Below, piece after piece: positions 28,226 through 37,108 of a stretch of DNA of 64,000 nt. The position numbers and the translations under genes were made by a program. The first letter of the stretch is position 1; the number at the start of each line of letters is the position of its first letter. The notes beneath the pieces were generated by a model. That model saw nothing but the letters and a program-made list of their open reading frames with translations. It made no database searches and was not told the origin of the DNA. The stretch comes from Erythrobacter sp. (GTDB taxonomy: Bacteria; Pseudomonadota; Alphaproteobacteria; Sphingomonadales; Sphingomonadaceae), in NCBI RefSeq assembly GCF_030066995.1, contig NZ_JASJAP010000005.1:186001-250000 (forward strand), given 5' to 3'.

Positions 28226-30750
28226 TGCTGAACCGTATGATCTTCAGTTCGCAGGTCAACCTGACCTATGGACCTCCTGCGATTCCCGCCGATTTCATCG
28301 TGACCAACGACGCGGAATGGGATGCGGTGTTTGCCAACGATGCGGCCACGCTGTCCGGCAAGATCGTGGAGGTGCAAGGCAGCGGCTTCACCGCACGCCA
28401 AATCACCGGGCTCGACATTGCGGCTGAGGCCGCGCCGCTCACGCTGCGATGCGAGGACGCGAACGCTCACATCCCTCGCCTGCGCCTGCGCGGCACGGTG
28501 ACGGGGATCGACTTCGCGGGCTTCAATTTCCAGATGACGGACTGGCCGAAGACACACGATGCGTGCCTGTTCTTCGACACCGGCGTCTACGATCAAATCC
28601 GTTTCCTCGATGGCACCACTTTCCGCCATGGTTATGAAGCGAGCCTTGCGGATATCGACACCGCCGCGCAGCTTCCGGAGTACACCCGGGTCGATCATGT
28701 GCAGACCGCGACCACGACCAGCGCCGCCTATCCGCTGAGCTGGTTGGACGCGGCGGCCACCGGCGGGATTATCGAGTTCTTCAATCGCGGGACCGAGACC
28801 GTCTATGTGGCGACCGGCGGTGCGGGCGTCACGGCCAGCGCGGCGGACAGGGAGGTGTTGCCCGGAAAGCGGCAACGCCTTGGCCTCGATCCCACGATCG
28901 ACACGCACTTTGCTGTAATCGCCGCCAGCGGCACCAGTGAGGTGAATGCGCGCGCCGAGATCGGTCTGGGTTACTACCTTGCCAACGCGTTCCAGTCTTC
29001 CGGCGCGGCGAATATGGGCACGCTTGAAGTCCGCAACTGCCTGTTCCGCGATCTCAGCAACGCGGTGAAGGGCATACCCGGCTCCACGCAGAGCCTTGTT
29101 GTCATGGATAACGACTTCGACCGCGTCTATCAGGATATCGCCGCGTTTGCGTTGGGCGATGGTGGCAAGGCGCGCGTCTTCCGCAACCTGTACACGCTGC
29201 CCTTCTCGCGTTCGGGCATTGCTGAAAACCTCAATGGCGATGCGGGCGATCCGCATGGTGACACCGTGCAGATGTTCGGTCCGGGAACGCACACGATGCG
29301 CAATGTGTGGGCAGGCGGCAACCGTCAACGTATCGGGAATTTGCGTGCGGGCGCGACGTCGCAGGGCTACTTCATTTCCGACAACGACTTTGTACCGGGT
29401 TATGAGGACTTTGTTCTTGTGTCCGAGATGCTTGTGGGCGGCTCAACCGCGCAGATCGCCATTGGCGAGGAAACCGTTGGACCAGCGCGCAACCTGCTGA
29501 TCTACGGAGCGAGTGTGGTCGATTGGAGCGACGTAGACAACGCGTCGCCATGGATCGCGATTGCCACCGATGACGGCGAAAGCTGCTACATCGGAAGCAG
29601 CATCGCACCGCGCATCTTCTTGGGAGGTGGCAACCCGGGTCGCGGCAGCGACACGCTGGAACTCAGCAGCAAAGTGGCAAGCGCGGCGGCGGTGTTCCCG
29701 CTCATCCAACAGCTTCCCGCAGCCTTGACGCGGAGCAAGATCGAATTGGCGATGTTTTCTTCCGCTGAAGGCGCGGGCTTAGGGATGGCGGCAACTCGCG
29801 ATGCTATCGACTGGACGACCGATGATCCCGAAGCGGTGATCGTGTGGGAGAACGTGCCGAGCGGGGTAGAGTGGCGGGATCGTTCGAACCTGACCCCCGA
29901 CACACTCACCGAGCTTCCCTTGCAGAAGGTGCTTAACCAACGTCCCTCGCAGCCCGTGAGCGTTGGGGCGGGCGTGGAATGGCGCAGCGTGGATGTGGAC
30001 GGCGTTACAGAGGTGCAGGCGTGGACAAGCGCCGATGGCACAATCGAGCCGGGACAGTTCATTCAAATCAGAGGCACTACCGGTGCGTCAGGAGCTAACG
30101 TGACTTTGGACTTGTCTCTTAACCTTATGGCGCAAAGCGTGCGATTGACCAGTTCGTCTATTCCGACGCAGTGGCTTGTTCAGGGCGCGACGACCGGGTG
30201 GTTTGCCGATCCGGACTTCATCGATCCGGGAACGGTTCGCCTGGTCCAGGAGATGAAGATCTTCTTCCCCGGAGCCATTCCCGGTGGTGCTACTCGCCTG
30301 TTCTCCTCGCGCAGCACGGGCAGCGATATTGAGATGTTCCCTGCGGGAAGTCTTGCCGCGACCGTTGAAGACGACACAGGCGCCAAACTGCTCAACCGAG
30401 GGGTTGTCGCCCCGAACGGCACTATGGTTCCGGATCAGTGGCAGACACTTCGAACGGAAATCGACCACGCGAATAATCGGATCACTCGCACTGTCGATGG
30501 GGTGTCCCAGGATGTCCCCTTCGACGCGGCCAGCAGCGGTGCGTTCTCGACGTTCGAGAAATTCTCTTTCCTCGCCCGCGCAACCGATGGCCAGGCACCG
30601 GTGGCGACAGGAACGCTCATCGCCGATATGAGTCTGCAACTGTTCGACGTAGATGGCAATCTGCTTCGTAGCAAAACCATCAGCAACGACGCCAGCGTGG
30701 CGAACGCCGATGCGTGGCATAATGGTGGCGATTTCACCGGGGCGGATTGA
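28225..30750 (+). CDS. Head-spike fibre-like beta-helix protein (GhsB-like)
   Basis: An 841-residue protein without a signal peptide, coupled to the spike-base gene by TGATG. The first 550 residues or so show short repeating strand-and-turn units of a parallel beta-helix (for example LEVRNCLFRDLSNAVKG and VVMDNDFDRVYQD). The C-terminal 170 residues (from about 670) look like a LamG/concanavalin-type jelly roll, and the end NADAWHNGGD resembles phage fibre C-termini. Expected role by analogy is a trimeric fibre that recognises surface polysaccharide. A polysaccharide lyase or esterase activity in the helix cannot be excluded; absence of a secretion signal argues against a host-exported lyase. 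Confidence 0.7.
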   Translation: MLNRMIFSSQVNLTYGPPAIPADFIVTNDAEWDAVFANDAATLSGKIVEVQGSGFTARQITGLDIAAEAAPLTLRCEDANAHIPRLRLRGTVTGIDFAGFNFQMTDWPKTHDACLFFDTGVYDQIRFLDGTTFRHGYEASLADIDTAAQLPEYTRVDHVQTATTTSAAYPLSWLDAAATGGIIEFFNRGTETVYVATGGAGVTASAADREVLPGKRQRLGLDPTIDTHFAVIAASGTSEVNARAEIGLGYYLANAFQSSGAANMGTLEVRNCLFRDLSNAVKGIPGSTQSLVVMDNDFDRVYQDIAAFALGDGGKARVFRNLYTLPFSRSGIAENLNGDAGDPHGDTVQMFGPGTHTMRNVWAGGNRQRIGNLRAGATSQGYFISDNDFVPGYEDFVLVSEMLVGGSTAQIAIGEETVGPARNLLIYGASVVDWSDVDNASPWIAIATDDGESCYIGSSIAPRIFLGGGNPGRGSDTLELSSKVASAAAVFPLIQQLPAALTRSKIELAMFSSAEGAGLGMAATRDAIDWTTDDPEAVIVWENVPSGVEWRDRSNLTPDTLTELPLQKVLNQRPSQPVSVGAGVEWRSVDVDGVTEVQAWTSADGTIEPGQFIQIRGTTGASGANVTLDLSLNLMAQSVRLTSSSIPTQWLVQGATTGWFADPDFIDPGTVRLVQEMKIFFPGAIPGGATRLFSSRSTGSDIEMFPAGSLAATVEDDTGAKLLNRGVVAPNGTMVPDQWQTLRTEIDHANNRITRTVDGVSQDVPFDAASSGAFSTFEKFSFLARATDGQAPVATGTLIADMSLQLFDVDGNLLRSKTISNDASVANADAWHNGGDFTGAD

Positions 30751-30777
30751 GCAGATTGGCGAACAGCGGGCTCGGTC

Positions 30778-32010
30778 TCAGACCTGCTCACTTCTATTTG
30801 TAAGGAGCCTGCGAAGAGTCCCGCCAAAGCTTCGCACGATCTCCTTCGCTCTCAGGCCTTTCAGACTGTACCGCAACGCCAGTCCTCGAAACCTTGGAAG
30901 CTTCCTGCCCACGAGAGCCATCGCTGCCAACCGCGGCAACACATGGCCTTTGCGTCGCGCCTGGAAGGGTTGCATGGCCTTGAGCGTCGCAAGATCAACT
31001 TGTTCAGCTTGTACATGCCCGGACGAGATTGCGCGAAGCACGCATGCTTCCCCTTTCTCCGTCCGGGTCAAGATGACACTTCGCCCCTCCCTCTCATCGA
31101 AGACGGGCCTTCCCGCCTCATCCAGATACCAGCCATCCGCGCAGGTGATGTCGGCGAATTCGCCGGTGCCGTCGGGGCATATCTTGCAGCGAAACTGGAG
31201 ATGGCGATTCAGGATGGCACCCCAACTGCTGTTGTAATCCAATCGACGCTCCGAACCGTCGGAAAGCACCGCTGTTGCAAATCCGGGCCAGCCGTCTCCG
31301 CGAAAGCGAAAGGAAACCACATCGCTTTCGTCGGCTACCCCCATCTGCTTAAGCACCGCAGAGGTACCCCGATAGCTCGGCACTCCAGCGCACATGAAAG
31401 CGATCATGATCGGAATTTTCTGGTCGACCGAGGGGACAAATTTCGACAGCCGACGCAGTCCCGCAACATCGCAAGGTTTGCCGACGAAGGCGAACCGCCC
31501 CGGCGCGCTGAGGCATGCTTCAATGTCTTCCAGGGGAGATGATGGCGCGTAGCGCGAGCCGGCAGCCTCATACACATCCTCTCGCCCGGTGCTCGTGACG
31601 AGAGCGTTGCGCAGCGGCAATTGCGACGACGCGGCCGTTTGCAAGACGTAATCGATCTCTCCACTCTCCAGAAGATGAAGCAGGATCGCGGATAGGGCTC
31701 CACCAGAGGACGCGTTGCGCCGCAAAGCTTGATCTGTGCTCCAACCTAGCCGGGCCTTGAGAAGCGGCCCCCAGATGGGGTCATAGTCCTCGGCCTGCCG
31801 AGGGCTGTCGTGCTCAATGTTCAGCCCCGGACAAACCTGGTTGATCAGACGCAAATCGGTCTCACAAATACGGTCAGTCGCCACCGGGCGATGAAACCCC
31901 TTATCCGATACTTCCATGCAAATGGCTGACTTATGGTGGCCTCGAATTCCGGCACACAGACCGCAGCCGGAGCAAAGACCGTTCGACTTGATCGTCTCGA
32001 TATCAAGCAC
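30778..32010 (-). CDS. FrhB-like iron-sulfur flavoprotein of polysaccharide loci
   Basis: A 410-residue protein of the coenzyme F420 hydrogenase/dehydrogenase beta-subunit family. It has a ferredoxin-like motif CxxCxxC at Cys13, Cys16 and Cys19, further Cys in the KGF and VCPG region, and the FrhB C-terminal domain with FRCKICPDGTGEFADI. Such proteins often sit beside pyruvyltransferases in exopolysaccharide loci of organisms lacking F420, where their reaction is not established. Its start overlaps the upstream pyruvyltransferase stop by 8 bp. Confidence 0.85.
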   Translation of the reverse strand: MLDIETIKSNGLCSGCGLCAGIRGHHKSAICMEVSDKGFHRPVATDRICETDLRLINQVCPGLNIEHDSPRQAEDYDPIWGPLLKARLGWSTDQALRRNASSGGALSAILLHLLESGEIDYVLQTAASSQLPLRNALVTSTGREDVYEAAGSRYAPSSPLEDIEACLSAPGRFAFVGKPCDVAGLRRLSKFVPSVDQKIPIMIAFMCAGVPSYRGTSAVLKQMGVADESDVVSFRFRGDGWPGFATAVLSDGSERRLDYNSSWGAILNRHLQFRCKICPDGTGEFADITCADGWYLDEAGRPVFDEREGRSVILTRTEKGEACVLRAISSGHVQAEQVDLATLKAMQPFQARRKGHVLPRLAAMALVGRKLPRFRGLALRYSLKGLRAKEIVRSFGGTLRRLLTNRSEQV

Positions 32011-33337
32011 GGCGCGCAGCGGCCTCTAGAAGCGCGCTTTCGATGAACGCAACATAGCCGCGCAACCGCTCACGCGCCTGCGCGTTTGCAGCGATAGCAT
32101 CACGCTTTAGCGCGTCGATCCTGCCCATTGCCTCGAAGAAAGACACTAACGCGTCATCCTCACCAATCTGGGTCAAATCGATGTTCCAGTTATAGCCGAT
32201 GGAATCGAACAGTCCGTTGAACTTGCGACTGTATCCTAAGGGGATCACGGCCGTATCCGAGGAAATCGCGGCGATCGTCGAGTGCATGCGACTTCCCGCG
32301 AACACGTCCATTCCGGCTATATAGGATTTAGCCTCGATCGGGGTTTCGAACTTCGGCGCCACCACACATCCTGGGAAACGAGCCTGTATTTCTTGAGCTG
32401 TCGAATAATCGTCTTCAAAGTGTCCCTCCTCCGGGATCGGCGCGTCCTCAGAATTGATGACATGCGCGATCAGATGGACCTCGTAAGCCTCGTCTGCACT
32501 CAGCCGCTCCACGATCCGATAAATGAGCTTGGGATAATCTGCGCGCAGACGCACATTCGCATGCGGCGAGCGATGCGCACGATACAACAGACCCGAAACA
32601 TTCAACCCCACACGAACGGGCTCGGGCTCCCCCGGCAGGGCACGATTTGCGGTTTCCTGCACCGTGTATGGCAAGGCAAAGGCCACGTCGGTGGTCAGCG
32701 AAGATTTCGCGTCAAAGCCAAGCTCACTGAGGTAATCTCGAGACAATTGGTCGCGTGCGAATGTGTGGTCACACACACTCAACGCTGCTCTTGCGGCGAT
32801 CTTGGCCTGCCAGCCAAAGAACGGGCCAATCGTCTGGGGGCTAAGCACGAGGCGCGCACCGGCCAGTTTCGCCGCAAACTTCGAGAGGATCATCAGCGGA
32901 AAACGTTTTCCGGCATAAATGTCCGAGAAGCTGTCCCCTGCACCGATATCAAAAACGACATCGCATTGGCGCAAACGTTGGTGAAAGGACGAAAACGGAT
33001 TTGCCAATCGCGTTCGACTCAATTCCGCGTTGTCCCAATCGCCGGGAATTTCATGACCATAGTCGAAAGTGCCCGCTGGTCCGATGACATGCAGGGTCAC
33101 GGGAAGACCGAGTTTCTCCGCAGCTCCGGTTATAAGCCCGGCGTTGGCAATCGAAAGCGCGCCGACACCTAGATTAGGATTGTCAATTGAATGCCAAAGC
33201 AAGCCGACGTGAATTGGCAGAACACTCTTATTGTGGCTTGCTGTCTTGTCGCGCCCATCCGCCACTGTCTGCGGGACTCCGAATTCAAGTTTGACGACAC
33301 AGATGTCACCACGCGGCCACGAAAGCAGCCAGTTCAT
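32003..33337 (-). CDS. Polysaccharide pyruvyltransferase family protein
   Basis: A 444-residue GT-B-like enzyme of the CsaB/WcaK/ExoV family, which transfers pyruvate from phosphoenolpyruvate to form a ketal on a sugar. It has the NLGVGALSIANA and DIGAGDSFSDIY segments at the N-terminus and the SRMHSTIAAISSDTAVIPLGYSRKF-type C-terminal active region. It would add negative charge to the polymer. Start uncertain: ATG at 33337 is used, although similarity begins only about 35 residues later. Overlaps the FrhB-like gene. Confidence 0.88.
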   Translation of the reverse strand: MNWLLSWPRGDICVVKLEFGVPQTVADGRDKTASHNKSVLPIHVGLLWHSIDNPNLGVGALSIANAGLITGAAEKLGLPVTLHVIGPAGTFDYGHEIPGDWDNAELSRTRLANPFSSFHQRLRQCDVVFDIGAGDSFSDIYAGKRFPLMILSKFAAKLAGARLVLSPQTIGPFFGWQAKIAARAALSVCDHTFARDQLSRDYLSELGFDAKSSLTTDVAFALPYTVQETANRALPGEPEPVRVGLNVSGLLYRAHRSPHANVRLRADYPKLIYRIVERLSADEAYEVHLIAHVINSEDAPIPEEGHFEDDYSTAQEIQARFPGCVVAPKFETPIEAKSYIAGMDVFAGSRMHSTIAAISSDTAVIPLGYSRKFNGLFDSIGYNWNIDLTQIGEDDALVSFFEAMGRIDALKRDAIAANAQARERLRGYVAFIESALLEAAARRA

Positions 33338-33396
33338 GCCCGGCGCGCTAGCAGCGCTATGAACTGTTCTCAAGGTCGGTCACTGGCAAAAAGGGA

Positions 33397-34560
33397 TCAG
33401 TCGTTGCGTGATGATGCTGCGGCGTAGCGGGACACGACGCGAGCAAGAAGAGCCGCCCTGTTATGGCCGACATTCTCGTATTCGAACCTATCGACAGCGC
33501 TGTGAGCATTAGCGGCAAGCCTTGCTCGCAGGTCGGGCTCACTTGCGAGACATTGCATTGAGATCGCGAGGGCGTCGACGTCGCCAGCTGGCGCAATCAG
33601 CCCTGTCACACCATCCTCTATCAGTCGCGCCGCCCCCATCGGCGTCGTGATGACGGGCAGACCGCACGCCGCAGCCTCGTAAGTCACCTGCGGCCCGCCT
33701 TCTTCATGCGTCGGAAAGACGAATACGTCACAGGCCCGGTACAGCTCCGCTACGTCGGCGACATGTCCGAGGTGAGTGATATCGCTTTTTGCAAAAGCGC
33801 TTTCCATAATGGGCCGCAAGCCGGCCTCAACGGACCCCGCAAAGAGCAACTGCCCGTCAACAGCCGCTTTCGTCCAGGCTTCAACCAAGTTCGGGGCCCC
33901 TTTGCGGACGTCTATCGAACCGACGAACACGAACCGCAGACCATCGCCGGGCGCGCGCTCGACCGGCGCGCTGGCAAATCGAGACCGTGTCCAGCCAAAG
34001 CTGGTCTTCAAGATACGACATTCAGGAATGCCGAGATCTAGAAGCGCGGCATCAACCTCATCGTTCGAGGAAAAAATGTAGTCGTACAGGCCAAGTTCGG
34101 CGTTCTCGGCTTTTACGCGTTCGTGTCCGATGCCATGGGCCGGAGGCAAACGGACCTGTTGGTAGGCGGCATCGAGGATCGGCTTGGCCTTCGCAAGCGG
34201 GCTGTTGATCATCTCACGCACACAACAAAGCCCCGCAGCGCTGGCTTCGCGAACGAGCTCTGGCGACGCGTTTGGCCAGAAATACGCTATTGATCCCGGT
34301 GGCGCCGTTCTAATCGCGCGACGAAAAGCTCGGTCGAGCAGGACTTGAGAGGTCCGCGCGATAAGCCTGAAGGGCATGTGGCGCATCGGAGCGATTGCCG
34401 CTTCATGGACCGAGACTTCGTCAGGAACTGACGCTCGCGTCCTGTGCACAAATACATGTGTCTCAATACCTTGCGAGGGGAAGCTGTCGATTATCCGCAT
34501 GCAACTCTCGGCCGGACCGCGGCCTGTATACGAATAGGGTAGGTAGACCAGACATTGCAT
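33397..34560 (-). CDS. Glycosyltransferase family 4
   Basis: A 387-residue GT-B enzyme: N-terminal acceptor domain (SYTGRGPAES loop), then the donor domain with FVFVGSIDVRKGAPNLVEAW and the retaining GT4 motif EEGGPQVTYEAAACGLPVI. ATG at 34560 is preceded by AAAGG at 7 nt; a TTG at 34578 is less likely. Probably one of the repeat-unit transferases. Upstream of the pyruvyltransferase gene and likely co-transcribed with it. Confidence 0.88.
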   Translation of the reverse strand: MQCLVYLPYSYTGRGPAESCMRIIDSFPSQGIETHVFVHRTRASVPDEVSVHEAAIAPMRHMPFRLIARTSQVLLDRAFRRAIRTAPPGSIAYFWPNASPELVREASAAGLCCVREMINSPLAKAKPILDAAYQQVRLPPAHGIGHERVKAENAELGLYDYIFSSNDEVDAALLDLGIPECRILKTSFGWTRSRFASAPVERAPGDGLRFVFVGSIDVRKGAPNLVEAWTKAAVDGQLLFAGSVEAGLRPIMESAFAKSDITHLGHVADVAELYRACDVFVFPTHEEGGPQVTYEAAACGLPVITTPMGAARLIEDGVTGLIAPAGDVDALAISMQCLASEPDLRARLAANAHSAVDRFEYENVGHNRAALLARVVSRYAAASSRND

Positions 34561-34604
34561 GGGAACGCCTTTCTTCAATCGCTGAAGCCAGCCACGATTG
34601 AAAG

Positions 34605-35105
34605 CTAGCTCTTCATGCGATTAGGCAGATCGGCTGCATCGGGATGGGCGCTGCGAATGCGTCGTTCCGTCTCGTCGGCGTCGATGAAGCGACCGTAGGT
34701 ACCGAACTTGATATACTTGCGAATAATCCTGGCGGGGTTCCCGCCCACGATACAGTGCGCGGGGACATCCTTCGTCACCACGCTGCCGGCCCCGACGACG
34801 CAATTGTCCCCCACCTTTGCACCGGGAAGAATGAGGCTCTCTCCGCCAATGAAGCAGTTTCGCCCGACATGGGTGTGAGAATAGAGGCCACGCGTCCGGC
34901 CATGCGTCAAAATCCACGCGCCAATTGCGATATAAGTGTGCTCTCCGACATGAACTCCGCGCGGAAAGGTCAAGTCGGACTTGGCGGTGAGCGACATCTC
35001 GACACTGGGATGGATGTCCATTCCCATTACCGAGCGGAACACCCAGAGGCGTGATGCCGTGAGCACCCGGCGCAGGGACGATAGCCTGTTGAGCGTGAAT
35101 GCCAT
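34605..35105 (-). CDS. Hexapeptide-repeat acyltransferase
   Basis: A 166-residue left-handed beta-helix (LbH) acetyltransferase of the WcaF/NodL/maltose-acetyltransferase-like group. Hexapeptide repeats run from about 50 to 130, with the typical [18 protein letters not shown] and [13 protein letters not shown] ending. Probably O-acetylates a sugar of the polymer or its precursor. ATG at 35105 has AAGG at 8 nt. Divergent from an SGNH hydrolase 100 bp away. Confidence 0.88.
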   Translation of the reverse strand: MAFTLNRLSSLRRVLTASRLWVFRSVMGMDIHPSVEMSLTAKSDLTFPRGVHVGEHTYIAIGAWILTHGRTRGLYSHTHVGRNCFIGGESLILPGAKVGDNCVVGAGSVVTKDVPAHCIVGGNPARIIRKYIKFGTYGRFIDADETERRIRSAHPDAADLPNRMKS

Positions 35106-35205
35106 GAAGGCGACCTTAAACCGGATTGCGCATTGTCTTGCCTCGCCATTAGATTCATCTGCGCAGCATCGCCACGCCATTCACCGAATCGAGCGCAATG
35201 ACCCG

Positions 35206-35955
35206 ATGAAACGTCGCAAATGGATCACAGTTTGCTTCGTGCTCGCCCTTGCGGCGATGGCGGCGCTTTGGCCAGAGGTACCAGCATGGACGTCGGGCGG
35301 AACCAACAGCGTCAAGACTCGATCAGTCTCGTATGATGGGCAGATCGCTCTCGATCCGGAAGCCGCGACACTCGTTTCCGTTCTCGGCGACAGCCACGTT
35401 TCCGGGTCGCTCAGCGAAAAAGGCTCGCTTCCCTTTGGCCGGGTTCTGGACGAGGCGCTCGGGAACCAAACGACAGTGAAGCTCTACGCTCGGGGCGGCG
35501 ACACGGCCCCAATGGGCGAAGACCGATGGGCGGATATCGAGCGCCGCGCCGACATCGTGATCTTGGCCTACGGAACAAACGATGCGGCGCCGCGCGGCTG
35601 GCTGCGCGCGCGAAAACCCTTGGAAATTGCTCAATTCAAAGCCTCTCTAACCCGGCATATCGAGGGATGGCAGCGGTCTGGAAGCCAGGTCCTTCTGCTT
35701 GCGCCGCCTCCGGGTGGAAGCGCGGCGACTGCCCGCCGACTCGCCCCTTACCGCCGGGCGGTCGCTTCGCTCGGCAAAATCCACAATGTCCCGGTAATCG
35801 ATCCGGTCGACGCCTTTGACCGATGCGAGGCGGGCCAACCCGTTCTGGTGTTGGATGCGCTGCATATGAACGCCGACGGCCATCGATGCCTTGGCGAATG
35901 GATTGCGCGAAAGCTTGCTGATCGGCTGGCAACCCACGGGGCCCCAAAGGGTTAG
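35206..35955 (+). CDS. SGNH/GDSL hydrolase, exported or membrane-anchored
   Basis: A 249-residue protein with a basic start and hydrophobic signal or anchor (5-22). It has block I GDSH with nucleophile Ser63, block III YGTND (Asn) and the block V Asp/His in DALHMNADGH, so the catalytic set is complete. Probably a periplasmic esterase that removes acyl groups from the polysaccharide, opposing the divergent acetyltransferase. Substrate is inference from context. ATG at 35206; an upstream extension overlaps the acetyltransferase gene and is not credible. Confidence 0.82.
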   Translation: MKRRKWITVCFVLALAAMAALWPEVPAWTSGGTNSVKTRSVSYDGQIALDPEAATLVSVLGDSHVSGSLSEKGSLPFGRVLDEALGNQTTVKLYARGGDTAPMGEDRWADIERRADIVILAYGTNDAAPRGWLRARKPLEIAQFKASLTRHIEGWQRSGSQVLLLAPPPGGSAATARRLAPYRRAVASLGKIHNVPVIDPVDAFDRCEAGQPVLVLDALHMNADGHRCLGEWIARKLADRLATHGAPKG

Positions 35956-36055
35956 GCTCGTCGCACGGTCGATCCGAGCTTAGCCAGTAAGGCAGCGTCG
36001 CCATTTCTTGCTTTGCGCGAGATGCCTTCGCCCAATCCCAATCTGGCGCCGAATA

Positions 36056-37108
36056 TCACCCACGCAGCAATGGGCGCCACCAATCTTCGCGATCAAGGTA
36101 CCAGCGCAAAGTCTGGCGCAGCCCTTCATCGAAGCCGCGCTGCGGCGCGTAGCCTATCTGCGTTCGGGCCTTGCTCTCATCGATCGCGTATCGGCGATCA
36201 TGGCCCGCGCGATCCGCAACAAACGTCTTGAGTGTCGCGCTTCTGCGTCCCTGCGCTGCGGGCGCATCGGCATAGCGATCAGCGAGATCCTCAACCTCCT
36301 CGAACGCGCGGTCGACTTCCGCGCAGATCGTATCGATCACGGTCATGTTCGCGAGCTCAGCCCCCCCGCCAATGTTATAGGTTTCGCCGGGCTTTCCTTT
36401 GGCAAGGCAGGCCTCGATACCTCGGCAATGGTCCTCGACGTGCAGCCAGTCGCGCACATTCATGCCGTCGCCGTAGATCGGCAAGCCCTTCCCCGACAAA
36501 GCGTTGAGCAGAAACAGCGGAATCAGCTTCTCCGGATACTGGTAGGGGCCGTAATTGTTCGAGCAATTGGAAGTCGTGACGTCCAGACCATAGGTGTGAT
36601 GATACGCGCGCACCAGATGGTCCGAGGCCGCCTTTGACGCCGAGTAAGGAGAATTGGGCGCGTATGGTGTGGTCTCGCTGAAAGCGGGATCCTCCTCGCC
36701 AAGCGAGCCGAATACCTCATCGGTCGAGATGTGGTGAAACCGGTGATCCACACCGTCACCCGATAACCAAACCGCGCGCGCCGCCTTCAACAGCGCGTTC
36801 GTACCGAGAATGTTGGTCTCGATAAACGCATCCGGGCCGGTGATCGATCGATCGACATGGCTTTCGGCTGCAAAGTGTACAATCGTCGATATCTCGTGGT
36901 CGCGCAGCAGATCCTCGACCAGATTCTGATCGCGAATGTCCCCTTCGATCAGTTCGGTTCGATTGGCTCCGGCCAGTGTCGAACGGTTTCCAGCGTAAGT
37001 CAGAGCATCAAGGACGACGACGTGGTCATCGGGATGTTGCGCATTCCAGTAGTGGACGAAATTGCCGCCGATGAAGCCGGCACCACCCGTTACGAGCAGG
37101 TTAGCCAA
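36056..37108 (-). CDS. rfbB: dTDP-glucose 4,6-dehydratase
   Basis: Second step of dTDP-L-rhamnose synthesis. The 350-residue extended SDR protein has the GGAGFIGGNF nucleotide motif, the HISTDEVFG segment and the catalytic YSASK. It begins with TTG at 37108, supported by an AAGGAGG-type ribosome-binding site inside the 3' end of rfbD, and overlaps the rfbD stop by 8 bp. Last gene of rfbACDB. Confidence 0.95.
   Translation of the reverse strand: MANLLVTGGAGFIGGNFVHYWNAQHPDDHVVVLDALTYAGNRSTLAGANRTELIEGDIRDQNLVEDLLRDHEISTIVHFAAESHVDRSITGPDAFIETNILGTNALLKAARAVWLSGDGVDHRFHHISTDEVFGSLGEEDPAFSETTPYAPNSPYSASKAASDHLVRAYHHTYGLDVTTSNCSNNYGPYQYPEKLIPLFLLNALSGKGLPIYGDGMNVRDWLHVEDHCRGIEACLAKGKPGETYNIGGGAELANMTVIDTICAEVDRAFEEVEDLADRYADAPAAQGRRSATLKTFVADRAGHDRRYAIDESKARTQIGYAPQRGFDEGLRQTLRWYLDREDWWRPLLRG

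Noticed and set aside
28174..29328. 384-residue frame opposite the spike-fibre gene
   Set aside because: Low-complexity Arg- and His-rich translation, typical of the reverse strand of GC-rich coding DNA.
27959..30750. Prophage remnant
   Set aside because: Only the two spike-like genes are present; no integrase, terminase, portal or attachment-site duplication is visible nearby.
28225..30750. Secreted polysaccharide lyase of the exopolysaccharide locus
   Set aside because: The beta-helix would fit, but there is no signal peptide and the gene is coupled to the spike-base-like gene. Not fully excluded.
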